Source: Kangiellaceae bacterium (GTDB taxonomy: Bacteria; Pseudomonadota; Gammaproteobacteria; Enterobacterales; Kangiellaceae). Taken from it: a stretch of 40,551 bases of DNA. Positions 25,200-34,815 of the stretch are shown here, piece after piece. The notes beneath the pieces are model-generated. The model saw only the letters and a list, made by a program, of their open reading frames with translations. It did no database searches and was not told the DNA's origin. How positions within the stretch are numbered: position 1 is the stretch's first letter; each line of letters starts with the position of its first letter. Location of the stretch: assembly GCA_019090895.1 (NCBI GenBank), contig JAHRVB010000019.1, positions 1 through 40,551 of the forward strand. Reading direction: 5' to 3'. Made by a program: the position numbers and the translations under genes.

Positions 25200-25247
25200 A
25201 AAAGCATTAAGCAAAGCCACCAAGGCAGCCTTGCTCCATGCTTTTTT
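25200..25247. terminator. Bidirectional terminator between fmdB-like and OYE genes
   Basis: AAAAGCAT (25200-25207) pairs with ATGCTTTT (25238-25245). Inside it AGCAA/TTGCT and AAGGC/GCCTT-type pairs extend the fold. The end runs into TTTTTT on the plus strand and the reverse strand also ends in T's (complement of AAAA), suiting both convergent genes. Confidence 0.6.
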
Positions 25248-25271
25248 AACTAAAAGCTCTAATCAATAGTT

Positions 25272-26396
25272 CTAAACGAGTTGTTGCAGTGAAGCTTTAG
25301 AATAGTCGGCAAGTTCGTCCAATCTGTTTTCTCTGACTTTGATAACCCATTCTGGATCTTGCAATAATGCGCGACCAATCGCCACCATATCAAATTCGTC
25401 GTTGGCCAATCGTTTAGACAGTTCGTCAAACGACTCACTGGCAACTTCTGAAGTATCGACCATATCGTGTTTATCTTCATCGATAAACCCGCTGCTGAGC
25501 CCAACACTGCCTACAGATATACAAGGTTTACCCGTTAATTTCTTGGTCCAGCCGGCTAGATTGAGCTCGGAACCCTCAAACTCAGTTTCCCAGAAGCGTC
25601 GTGTGGAACAATGAAAAATATCAACACCAGCATCAACCAGCGGAGCCAGGAAGCTAGCTAATTCTTCAGGTGTATGGGCGAGACGTTCGTTATAGTCTTG
25701 TTGTTTCCATTGCGAGAATCGTAAAATAATTGGAAAATCTGGGCCACAAGCGGTTCTAATTCCACTGATTATATCAGCGGCAAATTTAGTTCGAGCTGCT
25801 AAATCGCCTCCGTATTCGTCATCTCTAACATTGGTTGCGGCGGAGAAGAATTGGTCGACTAAATAGCCGTGAGCGCCATGAATTTCGACACCATCAAATC
25901 CGATTTCTTGAGCATCTTTTGCACCTTGAATAAATGCCTCAGTCACTTCTTTAATATCTTCTAGAGTCATAGCAACTCCAGATTCTTTTCCTTTCATTAC
26001 TAAGCCAGAAGGGCTGTAACCCGGAACAGTTTCATCGGGGCCCGCCCCTTTGTTTGCTCTTCGTATCGCGCCAACATGCCACAGTTGCGGAACAATTTTT
26101 CCGCCCGCTTGATGAACGGCGTCTACTACATTTTTCCAGCCAGCAAGGGCTTCTTCGCCGTAGAAATGAGGAACATTGGGGTAACCATTAGCGGCCTTGT
26201 GATTAATAGTAGTACCTTCGGTAACAATTAATCCAACGTCATTTTTTGCTCTGCGCTCGTAGTATTTAACCACCAGGTCATTGGGGATACCACCAGGACT
26301 AAAGGAGCGTGTCATGGGGGCCATCACCACACGGTTCTTTAATTTTAACGGCCCCAATTCAATCGGAGCAAACAGTTTACTATCGGCTATAGACAT
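25272..26396 (-). CDS. Old Yellow Enzyme family NADH:flavin oxidoreductase
   Basis: A 374-residue FMN-dependent ene-reductase; such enzymes reduce activated C=C bonds, and the physiological substrate here is unknown. Seen: the opening FAPIELGPLKLKNRVVMAPMTR, a TEGTTINHKAANGYPN loop, the active-site pair H-G-A-H in VEIHGAHGYLVDQFFS (His-x-x-His), NVRDDEYGGDLAARTKF, a FHCSTRRFWE loop and the FMN phosphate-binding ISVGSVGLSSGF and AIGRALLQDPEWV blocks near the end. The protein is intact. Start ATG at 26396. It stands alone on the minus strand, converging with the FmdB-type gene; no cognate TetR regulator is adjacent. Confidence 0.92.
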   Translation of the reverse strand: MSIADSKLFAPIELGPLKLKNRVVMAPMTRSFSPGGIPNDLVVKYYERRAKNDVGLIVTEGTTINHKAANGYPNVPHFYGEEALAGWKNVVDAVHQAGGKIVPQLWHVGAIRRANKGAGPDETVPGYSPSGLVMKGKESGVAMTLEDIKEVTEAFIQGAKDAQEIGFDGVEIHGAHGYLVDQFFSAATNVRDDEYGGDLAARTKFAADIISGIRTACGPDFPIILRFSQWKQQDYNERLAHTPEELASFLAPLVDAGVDIFHCSTRRFWETEFEGSELNLAGWTKKLTGKPCISVGSVGLSSGFIDEDKHDMVDTSEVASESFDELSKRLANDEFDMVAIGRALLQDPEWVIKVRENRLDELADYSKASLQQLV

Positions 26397-26599
26397 GGAT
26401 TTTCCTGTAGTTTAGTTTAAGTTGATGACTTCATTGTATGTGGTAGGATGAGCAGTCCCAAGCTTTTTATTTATTATTTAGATTGTTCAAGCCACGAATC
26501 GGACGTCAACATCTCGTTCTGTTAGCCAATCTCTTCCTGTTTTAGAGGGCTTAAGGTAGACTACTTAATCGCAAAATCGCTATCATTACTAATTCGAAT

Positions 26600-27010
26600 T
26601 TGGAAAAGCAAACGACAGTCAAACTGGTTTCCGCTGTTATCCTTCGCGATAATAGAGTTCTTCTTGGACTAAGAATAAACACTCAACATTTCAATCACCA
26701 TTGGTCGCTGCCAATAGGACACGTCGAAAGAAATGAGTCAAATATAGACGCGATCTATCGAGAATTGAAAGAAGAACTTGCTATCGAACAGGTCTGCATC
26801 TCCGAATTAACGGTTAAAATTGATCGTGACAAAAATATTTACCAACAAGTTTATTTGGTCAAAAAGTGGCAGGGTCAAATCGTCAATGCCGAACCACACC
26901 TCTGCGAACAACTCCGCTGGTACAAATTAACTGAATTGCCTCAAGACATTACTCCGATTAGCTATGAAATTATCAATGAGATAATGGCTACAGGTTTGAT
27001 AAAAACATAA
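26600..27010 (+). CDS. Nudix hydrolase
   Basis: A 136-residue probable nucleoside-diphosphate-linked pyrophosphohydrolase. Seen: KLVSAVILRDNRVLLGLR, typical of Nudix strands, and the Nudix box starting at G in GHVERNESNIDAIYRELKEELAI, which fits G-x5-E-x7-R-E-U-x-E-E-x-G-U except that the last Gly is Ala. The acidic R-E-x-x-E-E cluster for magnesium is complete. There is no ATG before the fold; the only start I see is TTG at 26600, with no clear ribosome site, so the true start is uncertain. It ends 10 bases before the PLP-enzyme gene, which has an AAGGA site, so the two are probably one operon. Confidence 0.85.
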   Translation: MEKQTTVKLVSAVILRDNRVLLGLRINTQHFNHHWSLPIGHVERNESNIDAIYRELKEELAIEQVCISELTVKIDRDKNIYQQVYLVKKWQGQIVNAEPHLCEQLRWYKLTELPQDITPISYEIINEIMATGLIKT

Positions 27011-27020
27011 AAGGACTACT

Positions 27021-27974
27021 ATGATTGAATTTTTTAAGAAAATTGAGAACGCTAATATTGTTCTTAAGGATGTCGTCAACCCAACTCCCATTTTACAATC
27101 GGCTACGCTTAACCGGCAGTTAAAAGCTAATATTTTTTTCAAATGCGAGTCTTTTCAAAAAGTTGGCGCTTTTAAGTTTCGAGGTGCTTATAACGCTATT
27201 TCACAATTATCTGAGGAGCAAAAAAGAAACGGCGTGATCGCTTATTCTTCAGGAAATCATGCACAGGCGGTTGCATTGGTTGGCAAAATGCTTGGTGTGT
27301 CGACGACCATCGTCATGCCAAATAATGCTCCTAAACTCAAGCTACAGGCAACTAAAGGATACGGTGCAAAAGTCGTTGTATTTGACCCTCAAGAAACTAC
27401 TCGAGAAGCGATTGCCGAGCAGGTTAATAGCAACCAGTTACTTACTCTAATTAAACCATTTGATAATGAATATGTCATCGCGGGGCAGGGTACGGCTGCT
27501 TATGAGTTTGCCCATAGTGTGGCTAATTTGAATATGATGGTTGCTCCCTGTGGTGGTGGCGGTTTGCTGAGTGGAACAGCGGTTGCGACAAAATCAATTC
27601 AGCCAAATTGTAAAGTATTCGGTGTAGAGCCAGAGATGGCAGATGATGCCACTAAATCGTTTTATAGCGGAGTTCTGCATTCAAATCCAAATCCGCCTAC
27701 GATTGCTGATGGCACTCGCACTGCTTCTATGGGGGATATTACTTTCCCTATGGTCAGAGAGTTTGTTGATGAAATGAAAACCGTTAGCGAAGAATCAATT
27801 AAAGAAGCTGTGCGCTTCTTTTTTTATCGTATGAAACTGGTTGTTGAACCGTCTGGGGCTCTGGGATTAGCGGCATTAATGACCGGGGCAATAAAGGCAG
27901 AAGGAAATGTCGGCATTATTGTTAGCGGTGGCAATATCGATGGTGCGACAATGAGCGAGATTCTATTAGATTGA
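27021..27974 (+). CDS. PLP-dependent threonine/serine dehydratase family (threo-3-hydroxyaspartate ammonia-lyase-like)
   Basis: A 317-residue fold type II PLP enzyme that removes ammonia from a hydroxy-amino acid. Seen: the PLP lysine in GAFKFRGA (Lys52), the SSGNHAQAVAL loop, the phosphate-binding glycine run APCGGGGLLSG (about 176-185), and a C-terminal VSGGNIDG that binds the PLP ring nitrogen. There is no C-terminal ACT regulatory domain, so it is not biosynthetic IlvA. The size and sequence style match the catabolic TdcB, serine racemase and threo-3-hydroxyaspartate ammonia-lyase group, and I cannot choose among them with certainty. It starts at the ATG at 27021, 10 bases after the Nudix gene. 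Confidence 0.88.
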   Translation: MIEFFKKIENANIVLKDVVNPTPILQSATLNRQLKANIFFKCESFQKVGAFKFRGAYNAISQLSEEQKRNGVIAYSSGNHAQAVALVGKMLGVSTTIVMPNNAPKLKLQATKGYGAKVVVFDPQETTREAIAEQVNSNQLLTLIKPFDNEYVIAGQGTAAYEFAHSVANLNMMVAPCGGGGLLSGTAVATKSIQPNCKVFGVEPEMADDATKSFYSGVLHSNPNPPTIADGTRTASMGDITFPMVREFVDEMKTVSEESIKEAVRFFFYRMKLVVEPSGALGLAALMTGAIKAEGNVGIIVSGGNIDGATMSEILLD

Positions 27975-28106
27975 CCGGCGAGAATAATCACCGCAAACTT
28001 GTAGTCTTCCGATCTCCATCTGTACTCTATTATAGACTGGCAGCATGCTCACAGGTGTTTGCCTTAACAACTAGCAAACATCAGTGTTTATTTTATTGGA
28101 CTATAT

Positions 28107-28344
28107 ATGTCAATATTGGCTGATGACGACTCTTTAACAGGCCTACCTAAAAGAGAATTATGCCAGGAACGATTGAAAGTGGCTTAAGCGGAGACGCAAG
28201 GGAGGGTTTAAAGTGACAGCGGAAGGTATCGAAACTAAGCAACAGCTAGAAGTACTAAGAGAAACTCAGTGTGATTCCGCTCAAGGGTTTTTACTTAGCA
28301 AGCCTGTAACGGCCGATGAATTCGAAGCATTGTTAAAAGAAAAA
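28107..28344 (+). pseudogene. Remnant of a GGDEF-EAL (cyclic-di-GMP turnover) gene with its middle deleted
   Basis: Between the PLP gene and uvrA are two fragments of one former gene. The first (28107-28187) reads DDDSLTGLPKRELCQERLKVA then stop, the unmistakable opening of a GGDEF domain (D-x-L-T-G-L-P-N-R). The second (from about 28204) reads GFKVTAEGIETKQQLEVL and then CDSAQGFLLSKPVTADEFEALLKEK, the last piece of an EAL domain. Some 350 codons that should lie between are gone, and the two pieces are in different frames. The EAL end has lost its stop and the frame runs on into the 3' end of uvrA. The gene cannot make a working cyclase or phosphodiesterase. The remainder of 27975-28407 holds nothing else I recognise. 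Confidence 0.8.
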
Positions 28345-28365
28345 ATCACTCTGCGAGGATTAATC

Positions 28366-28400
28366 GACATTCCCCTGCCTGTGAATAGACTGGGGATGTC
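28366..28400. terminator. Hairpin between the GGDEF-EAL remnant and uvrA
   Basis: GACAT-TCCCC and GGGGATGTC pair over 9 bp with a single bulged T and a 16-base loop. It lies 7 bases beyond the uvrA stop. On the plus strand it is followed by a T-rich stretch; on the uvrA side the U-run is poor. It may be the old terminator of the eroded gene, reused for uvrA. Confidence 0.4.
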
Positions 28401-28407
28401 AGTGTTA

Positions 28408-31239
28408 TTATTTTTCGAAGAGCTCTTTCAGAAATTTACCCGTATACGACTTCTTATTTTTAGAGACTTCTTCCGGTGTGCCTTCGGCAATAATGTATCC
28501 GCCCTTACTTCCACCTTCTGGGCCGAGATCAATGACCCAATCAGCGGTTTTAACAACGTCTAGATTGTGTTCAATCACCAGAACCGTATTACCGTGATCT
28601 CTTAATCGGTGTAGAACGGCTAATAGTTGTTTTACATCATGGAAATGTAATCCAGTGGTGGGTTCATCAAGTATGTAGAGGGTTTTACCGGTGTCGCGTT
28701 TGCTCAGTTCCTTGGATAACTTAACGCGCTGCGCTTCTCCTCCAGATAAAGTTGTCGCGGCTTGACCCAAACTTATATATGAAAGCCCGACATCCATCAA
28801 GGTTTGTAGTTTTCTAGCGATAGAAGGAATGGCATCAAAAAACTCTCTGGCGTCCTCAACGGTCAATCCTAATATTTGGTGAATGTTTTTTCCTTTGTAC
28901 AAAATCTCCAAGGTTTCACGGTTGTAGCGTTTTCCTTTACAGACATCGCAAGGGACATACATATCCGGAAGAAAGTGCATCTCAACTTTTATTAATCCGT
29001 CACCTTGGCAGGCTTCACATCGACCGCCTTTAACATTAAAACTAAATCGGCCTGGTTTGTAACCGCGTGTTCTTGATTCTTGTGTGCCGGCAAGTAATTC
29101 TCTAATCGGTGTAAAAATACCAGTGTAGGTAGCAGGATTAGAGCGAGGTGTTCTGCCTATTGGACTTTGGTTGATGTCGACAACTTTATCAAAATTATCC
29201 ATGCCGGAATAACTTTCATAACTAGAAGGAGTCAAAGTCGAAGCACGATTCAAATCCGTCGCTGCAATTGGGTAAAGTGTATTATTGATCAAACTTGATT
29301 TGCCCGAACCGGACACTCCAGTTACGCAGGTAAAAACACCGACCGGTAGTTTAAGATCAACTGACTGAAGATTATTTCCTGTGGCGCCTTTTAGTTCGAA
29401 GAATTGACCGTCTTTCGCAGGAATTCGTTCTGCCGGTATTTCAATGGATTCTTTACCGGATAGGTATTTACCGGTCAATGAATTTTTATTTTTGAGAATA
29501 TCTTTTAATTTGCCTTTGGCAACTACTTCGCCACCGTGGATTCCTGCTCCCGGTCCAATATCTAAAACATAATCAGCGGTTCTAATTGCATCTTCGTCGT
29601 GTTCGACAACGATAACCGTATTACCTAAATCACGAAGATGGCGCAAGGTTTTAAGCAGTCGTTCGTTATCTCTTTGGTGCAAACCGATCGATGGTTCATC
29701 TAACACATACATGACGCCCACCAAGCCTGCCCCAATTTGGCTGGCGAGTCTGATCCGCTGAGCCTCGCCGCCCGATAATGTATCAGCACTTCGTTCGAGG
29801 GACAGGTATTCTAATCCAACGTTAACTAGAAATTCTAAACGGTCACAAATTTCTTTTAGAATTTTATCGGCAATTTTTCCTCGTTTTCCTGGCAACTTCA
29901 AGGTATTGAAAAAATCGAATGCTTCATCAATAGGCAGTTTCGCTAGCGAGGGTAAATTACGTTGTTTGATTAATACATGTCGAGCTTCTTCTTTTAACCG
30001 AGAGCCACTGCAGGAAGGACAGGCTTGTTTGGTCATGTACTTTTGTAGTTCTTCTCTTACCGCAACGGATTCCGTTTCGTGATATCGCCGTTGCATGTTA
30101 GGAATTACCCCCTCAAAACGGTGATTTCTTTGCATGATGTCGCCGCGATCATTACTGTAAGTAAATTCAATTTTCGTTTTACCACTGCCATATAAGATGA
30201 TTTTTTGAACTTTACGGGGTAATTTTTTATAGGGTTTTTCAATATCGAATTCGTAATGCTTTGCCAATGATTTGAGCATGTGAAAATAATAAACACTGCG
30301 TCTATCCCAACCTCGAATCGCGCCACCGGCCAGAGAAACATCGGGATTAATGACAATGCGATCAGGATCAAAGAACTGATCAACACCCAGACCATCACAC
30401 GTTTCGCAGGCACCAGCGGGATTATTGAATGAGAAGAGTCGAGGCTCAAGCTCTGATAAACTATGACCACACTCTGGACATGCGAATTTGGCTGAGAATA
30501 AGAGTTCTTCCAAATCTGAGTCTTCATCCATCGGCGCAATCATGGCTAAACCATCGGAAAGTTCTAATGCCGTTTCGAATGACTCAGCCAAACGTTGCTT
30601 CATATCTTCACGAACCTTAAATCGATCAACCACCACCTCGATGGTGTGTTTTTTGTGGAGCTCTAATTTAGGTGCTTCACTAAGTTCGTACGTTTTGCCA
30701 TTGATCCGGGCTCGGATAAATCCTTTCGCTTGCAACTCTTCAAATAGATTAACGTGCTCACCTTTTCTATTTCGAACGACGGGAGCGAGTAATAGCATTT
30801 TAGATTCAACAGGTTGTGAAAGAGTGTGATCAACCATTTGGCTAACAGTTTGGGCCTCCAAGGCAACGAGATGCTCGGGACAATGAGGAATACCCACTCT
30901 TGCAAACAATAACCTTAAGTAATCGTGAATTTCAGTGATGGTACCGACAGTTGAACGCGGGTTGTGAGACGTTGATTTCTGCTCAATGGATATGGCAGGC
31001 GATAACCCTTCTATATGCTCGACATCTGGCTTTTCCATAAGCGATAAGAATTGGCGGGCATACGCGGAAAGTGATTCAACATATCGTCGTTGGCCTTCTG
31101 CATAGAGTGTGTCAAATGCGAGAGAAGATTTTCCAGAGCCAGACAGTCCGGTGATGACGGTCAGTTTTTCTCTAGGAATCGAGACATCAATATTCTTTAA
31201 ATTGTGGGTTTTCGCACCCCGTACTTCTATGTGATTCAT
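28408..31239 (-). CDS. uvrA: Excinuclease ABC subunit A
   Basis: UvrA (943 residues, normal) is the damage-recognising ATPase of nucleotide excision repair. Seen: [17 protein letters not shown] opening; two ABC ATPase modules with Walker [10 protein letters not shown] (Lys37) and GVSGSGKSS; signature sequences LSGGEAQR in both; zinc fingers beginning CPECG...CETCDG and CEACQG...CDVCKG; and a [17 protein letters not shown] block. The frame is open back to 31383, but the ATG at 31239 matches the family start exactly. The 67-base gap to the divergent MFS gene contains a possible but poor SOS-like sequence. ssb, often next to uvrA in gammaproteobacteria, is not here. Confidence 0.97.
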   Translation of the reverse strand: MNHIEVRGAKTHNLKNIDVSIPREKLTVITGLSGSGKSSLAFDTLYAEGQRRYVESLSAYARQFLSLMEKPDVEHIEGLSPAISIEQKSTSHNPRSTVGTITEIHDYLRLLFARVGIPHCPEHLVALEAQTVSQMVDHTLSQPVESKMLLLAPVVRNRKGEHVNLFEELQAKGFIRARINGKTYELSEAPKLELHKKHTIEVVVDRFKVREDMKQRLAESFETALELSDGLAMIAPMDEDSDLEELLFSAKFACPECGHSLSELEPRLFSFNNPAGACETCDGLGVDQFFDPDRIVINPDVSLAGGAIRGWDRRSVYYFHMLKSLAKHYEFDIEKPYKKLPRKVQKIILYGSGKTKIEFTYSNDRGDIMQRNHRFEGVIPNMQRRYHETESVAVREELQKYMTKQACPSCSGSRLKEEARHVLIKQRNLPSLAKLPIDEAFDFFNTLKLPGKRGKIADKILKEICDRLEFLVNVGLEYLSLERSADTLSGGEAQRIRLASQIGAGLVGVMYVLDEPSIGLHQRDNERLLKTLRHLRDLGNTVIVVEHDEDAIRTADYVLDIGPGAGIHGGEVVAKGKLKDILKNKNSLTGKYLSGKESIEIPAERIPAKDGQFFELKGATGNNLQSVDLKLPVGVFTCVTGVSGSGKSSLINNTLYPIAATDLNRASTLTPSSYESYSGMDNFDKVVDINQSPIGRTPRSNPATYTGIFTPIRELLAGTQESRTRGYKPGRFSFNVKGGRCEACQGDGLIKVEMHFLPDMYVPCDVCKGKRYNRETLEILYKGKNIHQILGLTVEDAREFFDAIPSIARKLQTLMDVGLSYISLGQAATTLSGGEAQRVKLSKELSKRDTGKTLYILDEPTTGLHFHDVKQLLAVLHRLRDHGNTVLVIEHNLDVVKTADWVIDLGPEGGSKGGYIIAEGTPEEVSKNKKSYTGKFLKELFEK

Positions 31240-31250
31240 ATTTGTTCTTG

Positions 31251-31256
31251 TATAAT
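31251..31256 (+). promoter_or_regulatory. Perfect -10 hexamer for the MFS gene
   Basis: TATAAT at 31251-31256 in the divergent uvrA/MFS gap, giving a leader of about 45 bases to the ATG at 31307. No convincing -35 lies at 16-18 bases, and that region falls within the first codons of uvrA. Confidence 0.4.
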
Positions 31257-31306
31257 GCCAGCGATTCAAAAATGAACTGGGTATACTAACTCTTTTAGAG
31301 CCAAAA

Positions 31307-32674
31307 ATGAAAAATAAAAGCAATATGAATTCAACTGAGAAAAAAGCAGCGCTAACACTGAGCAGTGTATTTGCATTACGCATGCTCGGGTTATTTATGT
31401 TGCTACCAGTGTTTAGTATTGTTGGTCAAAAATTGACCGGTTACACACCCGCTTTAATTGGTTTAGCGATTGGTGCTTATGGACTTACCCAGGCGATTTT
31501 CCAAATTCCATTTGGCTGGATGTCTGATCGGTTTGGGCGAAAGCCGATTATCCTATTTGGCTTGGTTTTATTTGCCATCGGTAGTCTAGTGGCTGCATTT
31601 AGTGACCATATCTATGGAGTAATAGTCGGTCGATTACTACAAGGATGTGGCGCTATAGCCAGTGCGATTATGGCATTGGCTGCAGATTTATCCAGAGATG
31701 AACAACGGACTAAAATAATGGCTAGCATCGGTATGAGCATTGGTGCAGCCTTTGCAATAGCGATGATCATAGGTCCAGGTCTCACCATGCTCGTTGGTTT
31801 GAAAGGGCTGTTTGCAATTATCGCAGGTCTCGCTTTTGTAGCCATGCTGGTGATTTATTTCCTAACTCCTAATCCTGATAATCAATTTGTTCAAAGAGAC
31901 GCCATTGCAAGTAAAGGGCAGTTTTCGCGTATTTTTAAGGACGGCCAGTTAATGCGTCTCAACTTTGGTATATTCACTTTGCACTTCTTATTAACTTCTT
32001 TCTTCGTTGCGTTCCCTAATCGTTTATCAGGGCTCAATATTGAACTGGCGGAGCATAGTTGGATTTACTTGATCACTATGGTAGCAGCGGTTGTACTTAT
32101 GTTGCCTTTAATCATAATTGCCGAAAAAAACAGACAACACGCTCGAGTGATGTTGGCAGGAGTCATGTTAATTGCTGTTGTGCAATTGGTATTTGGCATG
32201 TTTAGTTTTCCACTCACATTAGTGGTGTTAGCCTTAGTTATTTATTTTACCGGTTTTAATTTAATGGAGGCTTTATTGCCTTCAATGATTTCTAGAATTG
32301 CGCCGCTTTCAGGCAAAGGCACAGCCCTCGGTGTTTATTCAACTAGTCAGTTTGCAGGTGCGTTTTTAGGTGGCCCTGTAGCAGGTATTATTATTCAATA
32401 TAAAGGAATGGATGGTGTTTATTTAGTTGGAGCATTTATGGCTATGCTGTGGGCTTTATTATTGTTAGGTCTCAAAAATCCGCCTGCATTGACCGCCTAT
32501 ACGCTCACTATGCCAGATGTCGCCGAAGATGCATTTCCATCGTTAATTGATGAAATCAAGGCGATTGAAGGAGTTTCAGAGGCGATTGCTCTGCCGGAAG
32601 CCGGAGCCGTTTATTTGAAGGTCGATAAGAAGAATTTGGATAATGAGCGGTTGGCGCAATATGGGCGGAGTTAG
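31307..32674 (+). CDS. YajR-like MFS transporter with C-terminal YAM domain
   Basis: A 455-residue major facilitator superfamily exporter, inner membrane, likely proton-driven; the substrate is unknown. Seen: about 12 hydrophobic helices; motif A between helices 2 and 3 ([11 protein letters not shown]); an [18 protein letters not shown] start typical of the YajR group; a [19 protein letters not shown] motif C-like block in the second half; and a soluble C-terminal tail of about 60 residues ([29 protein letters not shown]) with the beta-alpha-beta pattern of the YAM domain of E. coli YajR. The uvrA-divergent position is conserved in other gammaproteobacteria, usually followed by ssb, but here followed by decayed sequence. 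Confidence 0.9.
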   Translation: MKNKSNMNSTEKKAALTLSSVFALRMLGLFMLLPVFSIVGQKLTGYTPALIGLAIGAYGLTQAIFQIPFGWMSDRFGRKPIILFGLVLFAIGSLVAAFSDHIYGVIVGRLLQGCGAIASAIMALAADLSRDEQRTKIMASIGMSIGAAFAIAMIIGPGLTMLVGLKGLFAIIAGLAFVAMLVIYFLTPNPDNQFVQRDAIASKGQFSRIFKDGQLMRLNFGIFTLHFLLTSFFVAFPNRLSGLNIELAEHSWIYLITMVAAVVLMLPLIIIAEKNRQHARVMLAGVMLIAVVQLVFGMFSFPLTLVVLALVIYFTGFNLMEALLPSMISRIAPLSGKGTALGVYSTSQFAGAFLGGPVAGIIIQYKGMDGVYLVGAFMAMLWALLLLGLKNPPALTAYTLTMPDVAEDAFPSLIDEIKAIEGVSEAIALPEAGAVYLKVDKKNLDNERLAQYGRS

Positions 32675-32794
32675 TTGGGATTAACTGGGGAAACCTTTTT
32701 AGTTTATGGTTAAAAGATTTAAAAGCGTTCGCAGCGCCGGACTCTGATTGCGAGTTCCTTTTGTTAGAAGACAATCAACAGTAGGCGCTTTTAG

Positions 32795-33119
32795 GCGAAG
32801 GAACCAAAAACTTCTTACGCTGAAACGAGCACTATTGAATTCGGGTGGGATAAATATACTTTAAATTGGTTCCATGTGAATTTTGGAGAGCCAGTCGGTG
32901 AAAAAGAACTCGCTACACTCAAACAGCTTTTTCACTTTTCTATTGGCTGGGGATGTCGAACTGCTTTAAGCCGCTAGGCAGAAATATCGAGACTATATGG
33001 AGTACAAGAAACTACATTGAGTTACCAACATCGTTACTAAGGACTTTGATCGAGATAAAGAAGCTTTGATAGCGACTTCAAATCAAGTGACAACAGAACT
33101 GATCAGTTACGATCTTTAA
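32795..33119 (+). pseudogene. Eroded reading frame of unidentified family
   Basis: Two open stretches in different frames look like protein rather than noise. 32795-32977 reads A-K-E-P-K-T-S-Y-A-E-T-S-T-I-E-F-G-W-D, then a W-F-H-V-N-F-G-E-P-V-G-E-K-E-L-A-T-L-K-Q-L-F-H-F pattern. 32970-33119 reads A-R-Q-K-Y-R-D-Y-M-E-Y-K-K-L-H, one in-frame stop, then V-T-N-I-V-T-K-D-F-D-R-D-K-E-A-L-I-A, ending ELISYDL-stop. A frameshift near 32970 would join them. There is no start codon in a sensible place. I do not recognise the family. It may be a decayed gene or chance coding-like sequence. Confidence 0.35.
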
Positions 33120-33211
33120 ACCAATAAACGTGCTTAATCGCATACTAAGACCACCATGTGTTCAACCCAGCCTGCTTGCGATGCCTAGTGCGAACGTCTA
33201 TAGATTTTTTG

Positions 33212-33240
33212 CCTTCTTTTTAGCGATTGAAAAAAGAAGG
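33212..33240. repeat. Inverted repeat with 10-bp arms
   Basis: CCTTCTTTTT (33212-33221) and AAAAAGAAGG (33231-33240) around a 9-base loop. A T-run precedes it on the plus strand, but no T-run follows the stem on either strand, so it is not a standard intrinsic terminator. It could still stop transcripts from the peroxidase gene weakly. Confidence 0.35.
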
Positions 33241-33431
33241 TCGCAGCGCTGCGAAATGCTCTTAGTTCAAACTTAAATTGAAATTCTTTCCCTTCGACTA
33301 CTCTCTACAACTCTTATTTGTAACTTCAACTTTTAATGACGACTAGAATAGGTGTGTATCGAACCGTTGTTAGTCACGTTAGCGTAGGAAACATATTAAG
33401 AACAGTGCAATGCCAGATAAAATCCACTCTA

Positions 33432-34676
33432 CTATTCCAAACAAGCGATCCCATTTTCCTCAATTAAATGCTCATATCGGGCATCTGTCAAAGTCCTCAA
33501 GAAACAAACCAACCCTTCAATATCACTGCTAGATAATTTCCGACCATCCTCTAGTTCAGTACTAGCAACGTTATCTTCAACTTCTGGAATTCCCCATGAT
33601 TCACCGGTTTCTGGATTAGTGACATGCTCTGAATTTGTTAAGAAGTGATCATAAAACTCCATGACAGTTTTCAACTCTCTAAACACCCCGTTGTGCATAT
33701 AGGGTCCTGTTACCGCGACATTTCGTAATGTCGGAGTCTTAAATTTTCCACGTGCTGTATTCTCGGAAACTGCTTCGTTATCTAACAATCCTTGGTCGAC
33801 AAAATTGGCAGGCTTGCCATTACTTAAACGAACCGTGTCATTCACTGGAACACCGATGTTGTGGTATTCGTAACTACTAAAGGTTTCTTGTGGATGACTA
33901 TTAGGATGCAGTTGGTGACAGGTGGCGCAGTTGGTGAACTGTTGAGAGAAAAACAAAGCTTTTCCCGCAGCTGATTTAGAGAGCGGGTCGTACAGGTATT
34001 CCCCTTTTAAGAAACGATCGTATTTCGAATCGAAGGGGCTAAATTCGTCTGTCTTTTCAAATACTGCAATACTCTCAGCCATCGCTGAATAGGCTTCGTC
34101 ACTATTAGCAAAAATGTCCTCGCCATATAAAAATTCAAATGCATTCACATAATCTTCATTTTCTTGGATACGCGCAACCACGCTCGCTTTATCAGCCATG
34201 CCCATTTCGATTGGGTTGGTCGGTGGTCCTTCGGCCTGTCCTTGTAAATCAGTTTCACGCCCATCAACAAATTGACCGCCTAATTCGCCAACATAATCAG
34301 GTTGTTGGCTATTAAATCGTTGCTTTGTTCCGATATGAAAATCGGGGCTAAAGCGAGCATAAGATGCCGTTGGAGTATTTCTATCACCCAGTGAAATACC
34401 ATCATCACCCAGGGAAACTGCACTCGTTTGTCCATCAGCATCGAGTCTATTGTCGATAAATCCGACTTCGGGGTTATGACAAGTCGCACATGACTGGGTA
34501 CGATTAAGGGATAAATTGACATCAGAATAGAGGCTTTCGCCGAGTACTGCCTTCGTTTCAAATACGAGTGGGTCTTTGCTGGAAGATGTGCCGCAGCCCA
34601 TCAGAGCGATACCTAATACCGCTGCAACTGAGAGATTTATGGAGCTGTGGTTGAGCTTATGGGTTAACAGTTTCAT
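33432..34676 (-). CDS. Di-haem cytochrome c peroxidase family lipoprotein (CcpA/MauG type)
   Basis: A 414-residue exported protein of the cytochrome c peroxidase/MauG superfamily. Classical members reduce H2O2 in the periplasm with two c-type haems; MauG and MbnH members instead oxidise a partner protein. Seen: a signal peptide with lipobox LMGC (Cys28); haem sites CATCHN (Cys63-His67) and CATCHQ (Cys250-His254); TPTLRNVAVTGPYMHNGVF near the end, with the Met/His region of the family. I place the start at the ATG at 34676, with GGATG upstream; an ATG at 34694 in frame is an alternative that adds six residues. It diverges from the imelysin gene, sharing a 281-base region with a Fur-box-like site. 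This pairing suggests a role in the iron system rather than only in peroxide defence. Confidence 0.88.
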   Translation of the reverse strand: MKLLTHKLNHSSINLSVAAVLGIALMGCGTSSSKDPLVFETKAVLGESLYSDVNLSLNRTQSCATCHNPEVGFIDNRLDADGQTSAVSLGDDGISLGDRNTPTASYARFSPDFHIGTKQRFNSQQPDYVGELGGQFVDGRETDLQGQAEGPPTNPIEMGMADKASVVARIQENEDYVNAFEFLYGEDIFANSDEAYSAMAESIAVFEKTDEFSPFDSKYDRFLKGEYLYDPLSKSAAGKALFFSQQFTNCATCHQLHPNSHPQETFSSYEYHNIGVPVNDTVRLSNGKPANFVDQGLLDNEAVSENTARGKFKTPTLRNVAVTGPYMHNGVFRELKTVMEFYDHFLTNSEHVTNPETGESWGIPEVEDNVASTELEDGRKLSSSDIEGLVCFLRTLTDARYEHLIEENGIACLE

Positions 34677-34815
34677 CGTACATCCAAAGGTCATCTTATT
34701 ATTTCAGCAGCTCAAATTTGGAGTAAATCTTATCGACTTGTAAAAACCGAAAGATGAGCGAGATCAATATAATCAAAGAATATGAATATTAACATTAATA
34801 TTAAGCGTAATCGAA

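Larger units (their letters stand above)
32675..33431. other. 757-base region without intact gene
   Basis: Between the MFS and di-haem peroxidase genes there is no intact ORF. It contains the eroded reading frame at 32795-33119, an inverted repeat at 33212-33240, and a perfect 12-base palindrome CGCAGCGCTGCG at about 33242. No tRNA-like fold, integrase, IS end or target duplication could be recognised. A ssb gene would be the usual occupant after uvrA and the MFS gene; no trace of it can be read. Confidence 0.6.

Noticed and set aside
25339..25614. 91-codon plus-strand frame inside the OYE gene
   Set aside because: Antisense shadow, Ser-rich because of reversed codons; no ribosome site.
28005..28015. 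TCTTCCGATCT, identical to the 3' part of a common sequencing adapter, near the GGDEF-EAL remnant
   Set aside because: The match is only 11 bases and the preceding bases do not continue the adapter, so chance is likely. It is still worth a coverage check because it lies about 100 bases from the truncated gene.
30488..30829. 113-codon plus-strand frame inside uvrA
   Set aside because: Antisense to the conserved UvrA region; composition is that of a reverse-frame shadow.
31240..31306. Possible LexA (SOS) box for uvrA, around CTGGGTATACTAACTC
   Set aside because: Only the CTG half and a central TATA fit; the 3' half lacks CAG. I count about 11 of 20 matches to the consensus, too few to call.
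33242..33253. CGCAGCGCTGCG 12-base palindrome as a mobile-element end or recombination site
   Set aside because: No transposase, integrase, target duplication or second copy was found nearby.
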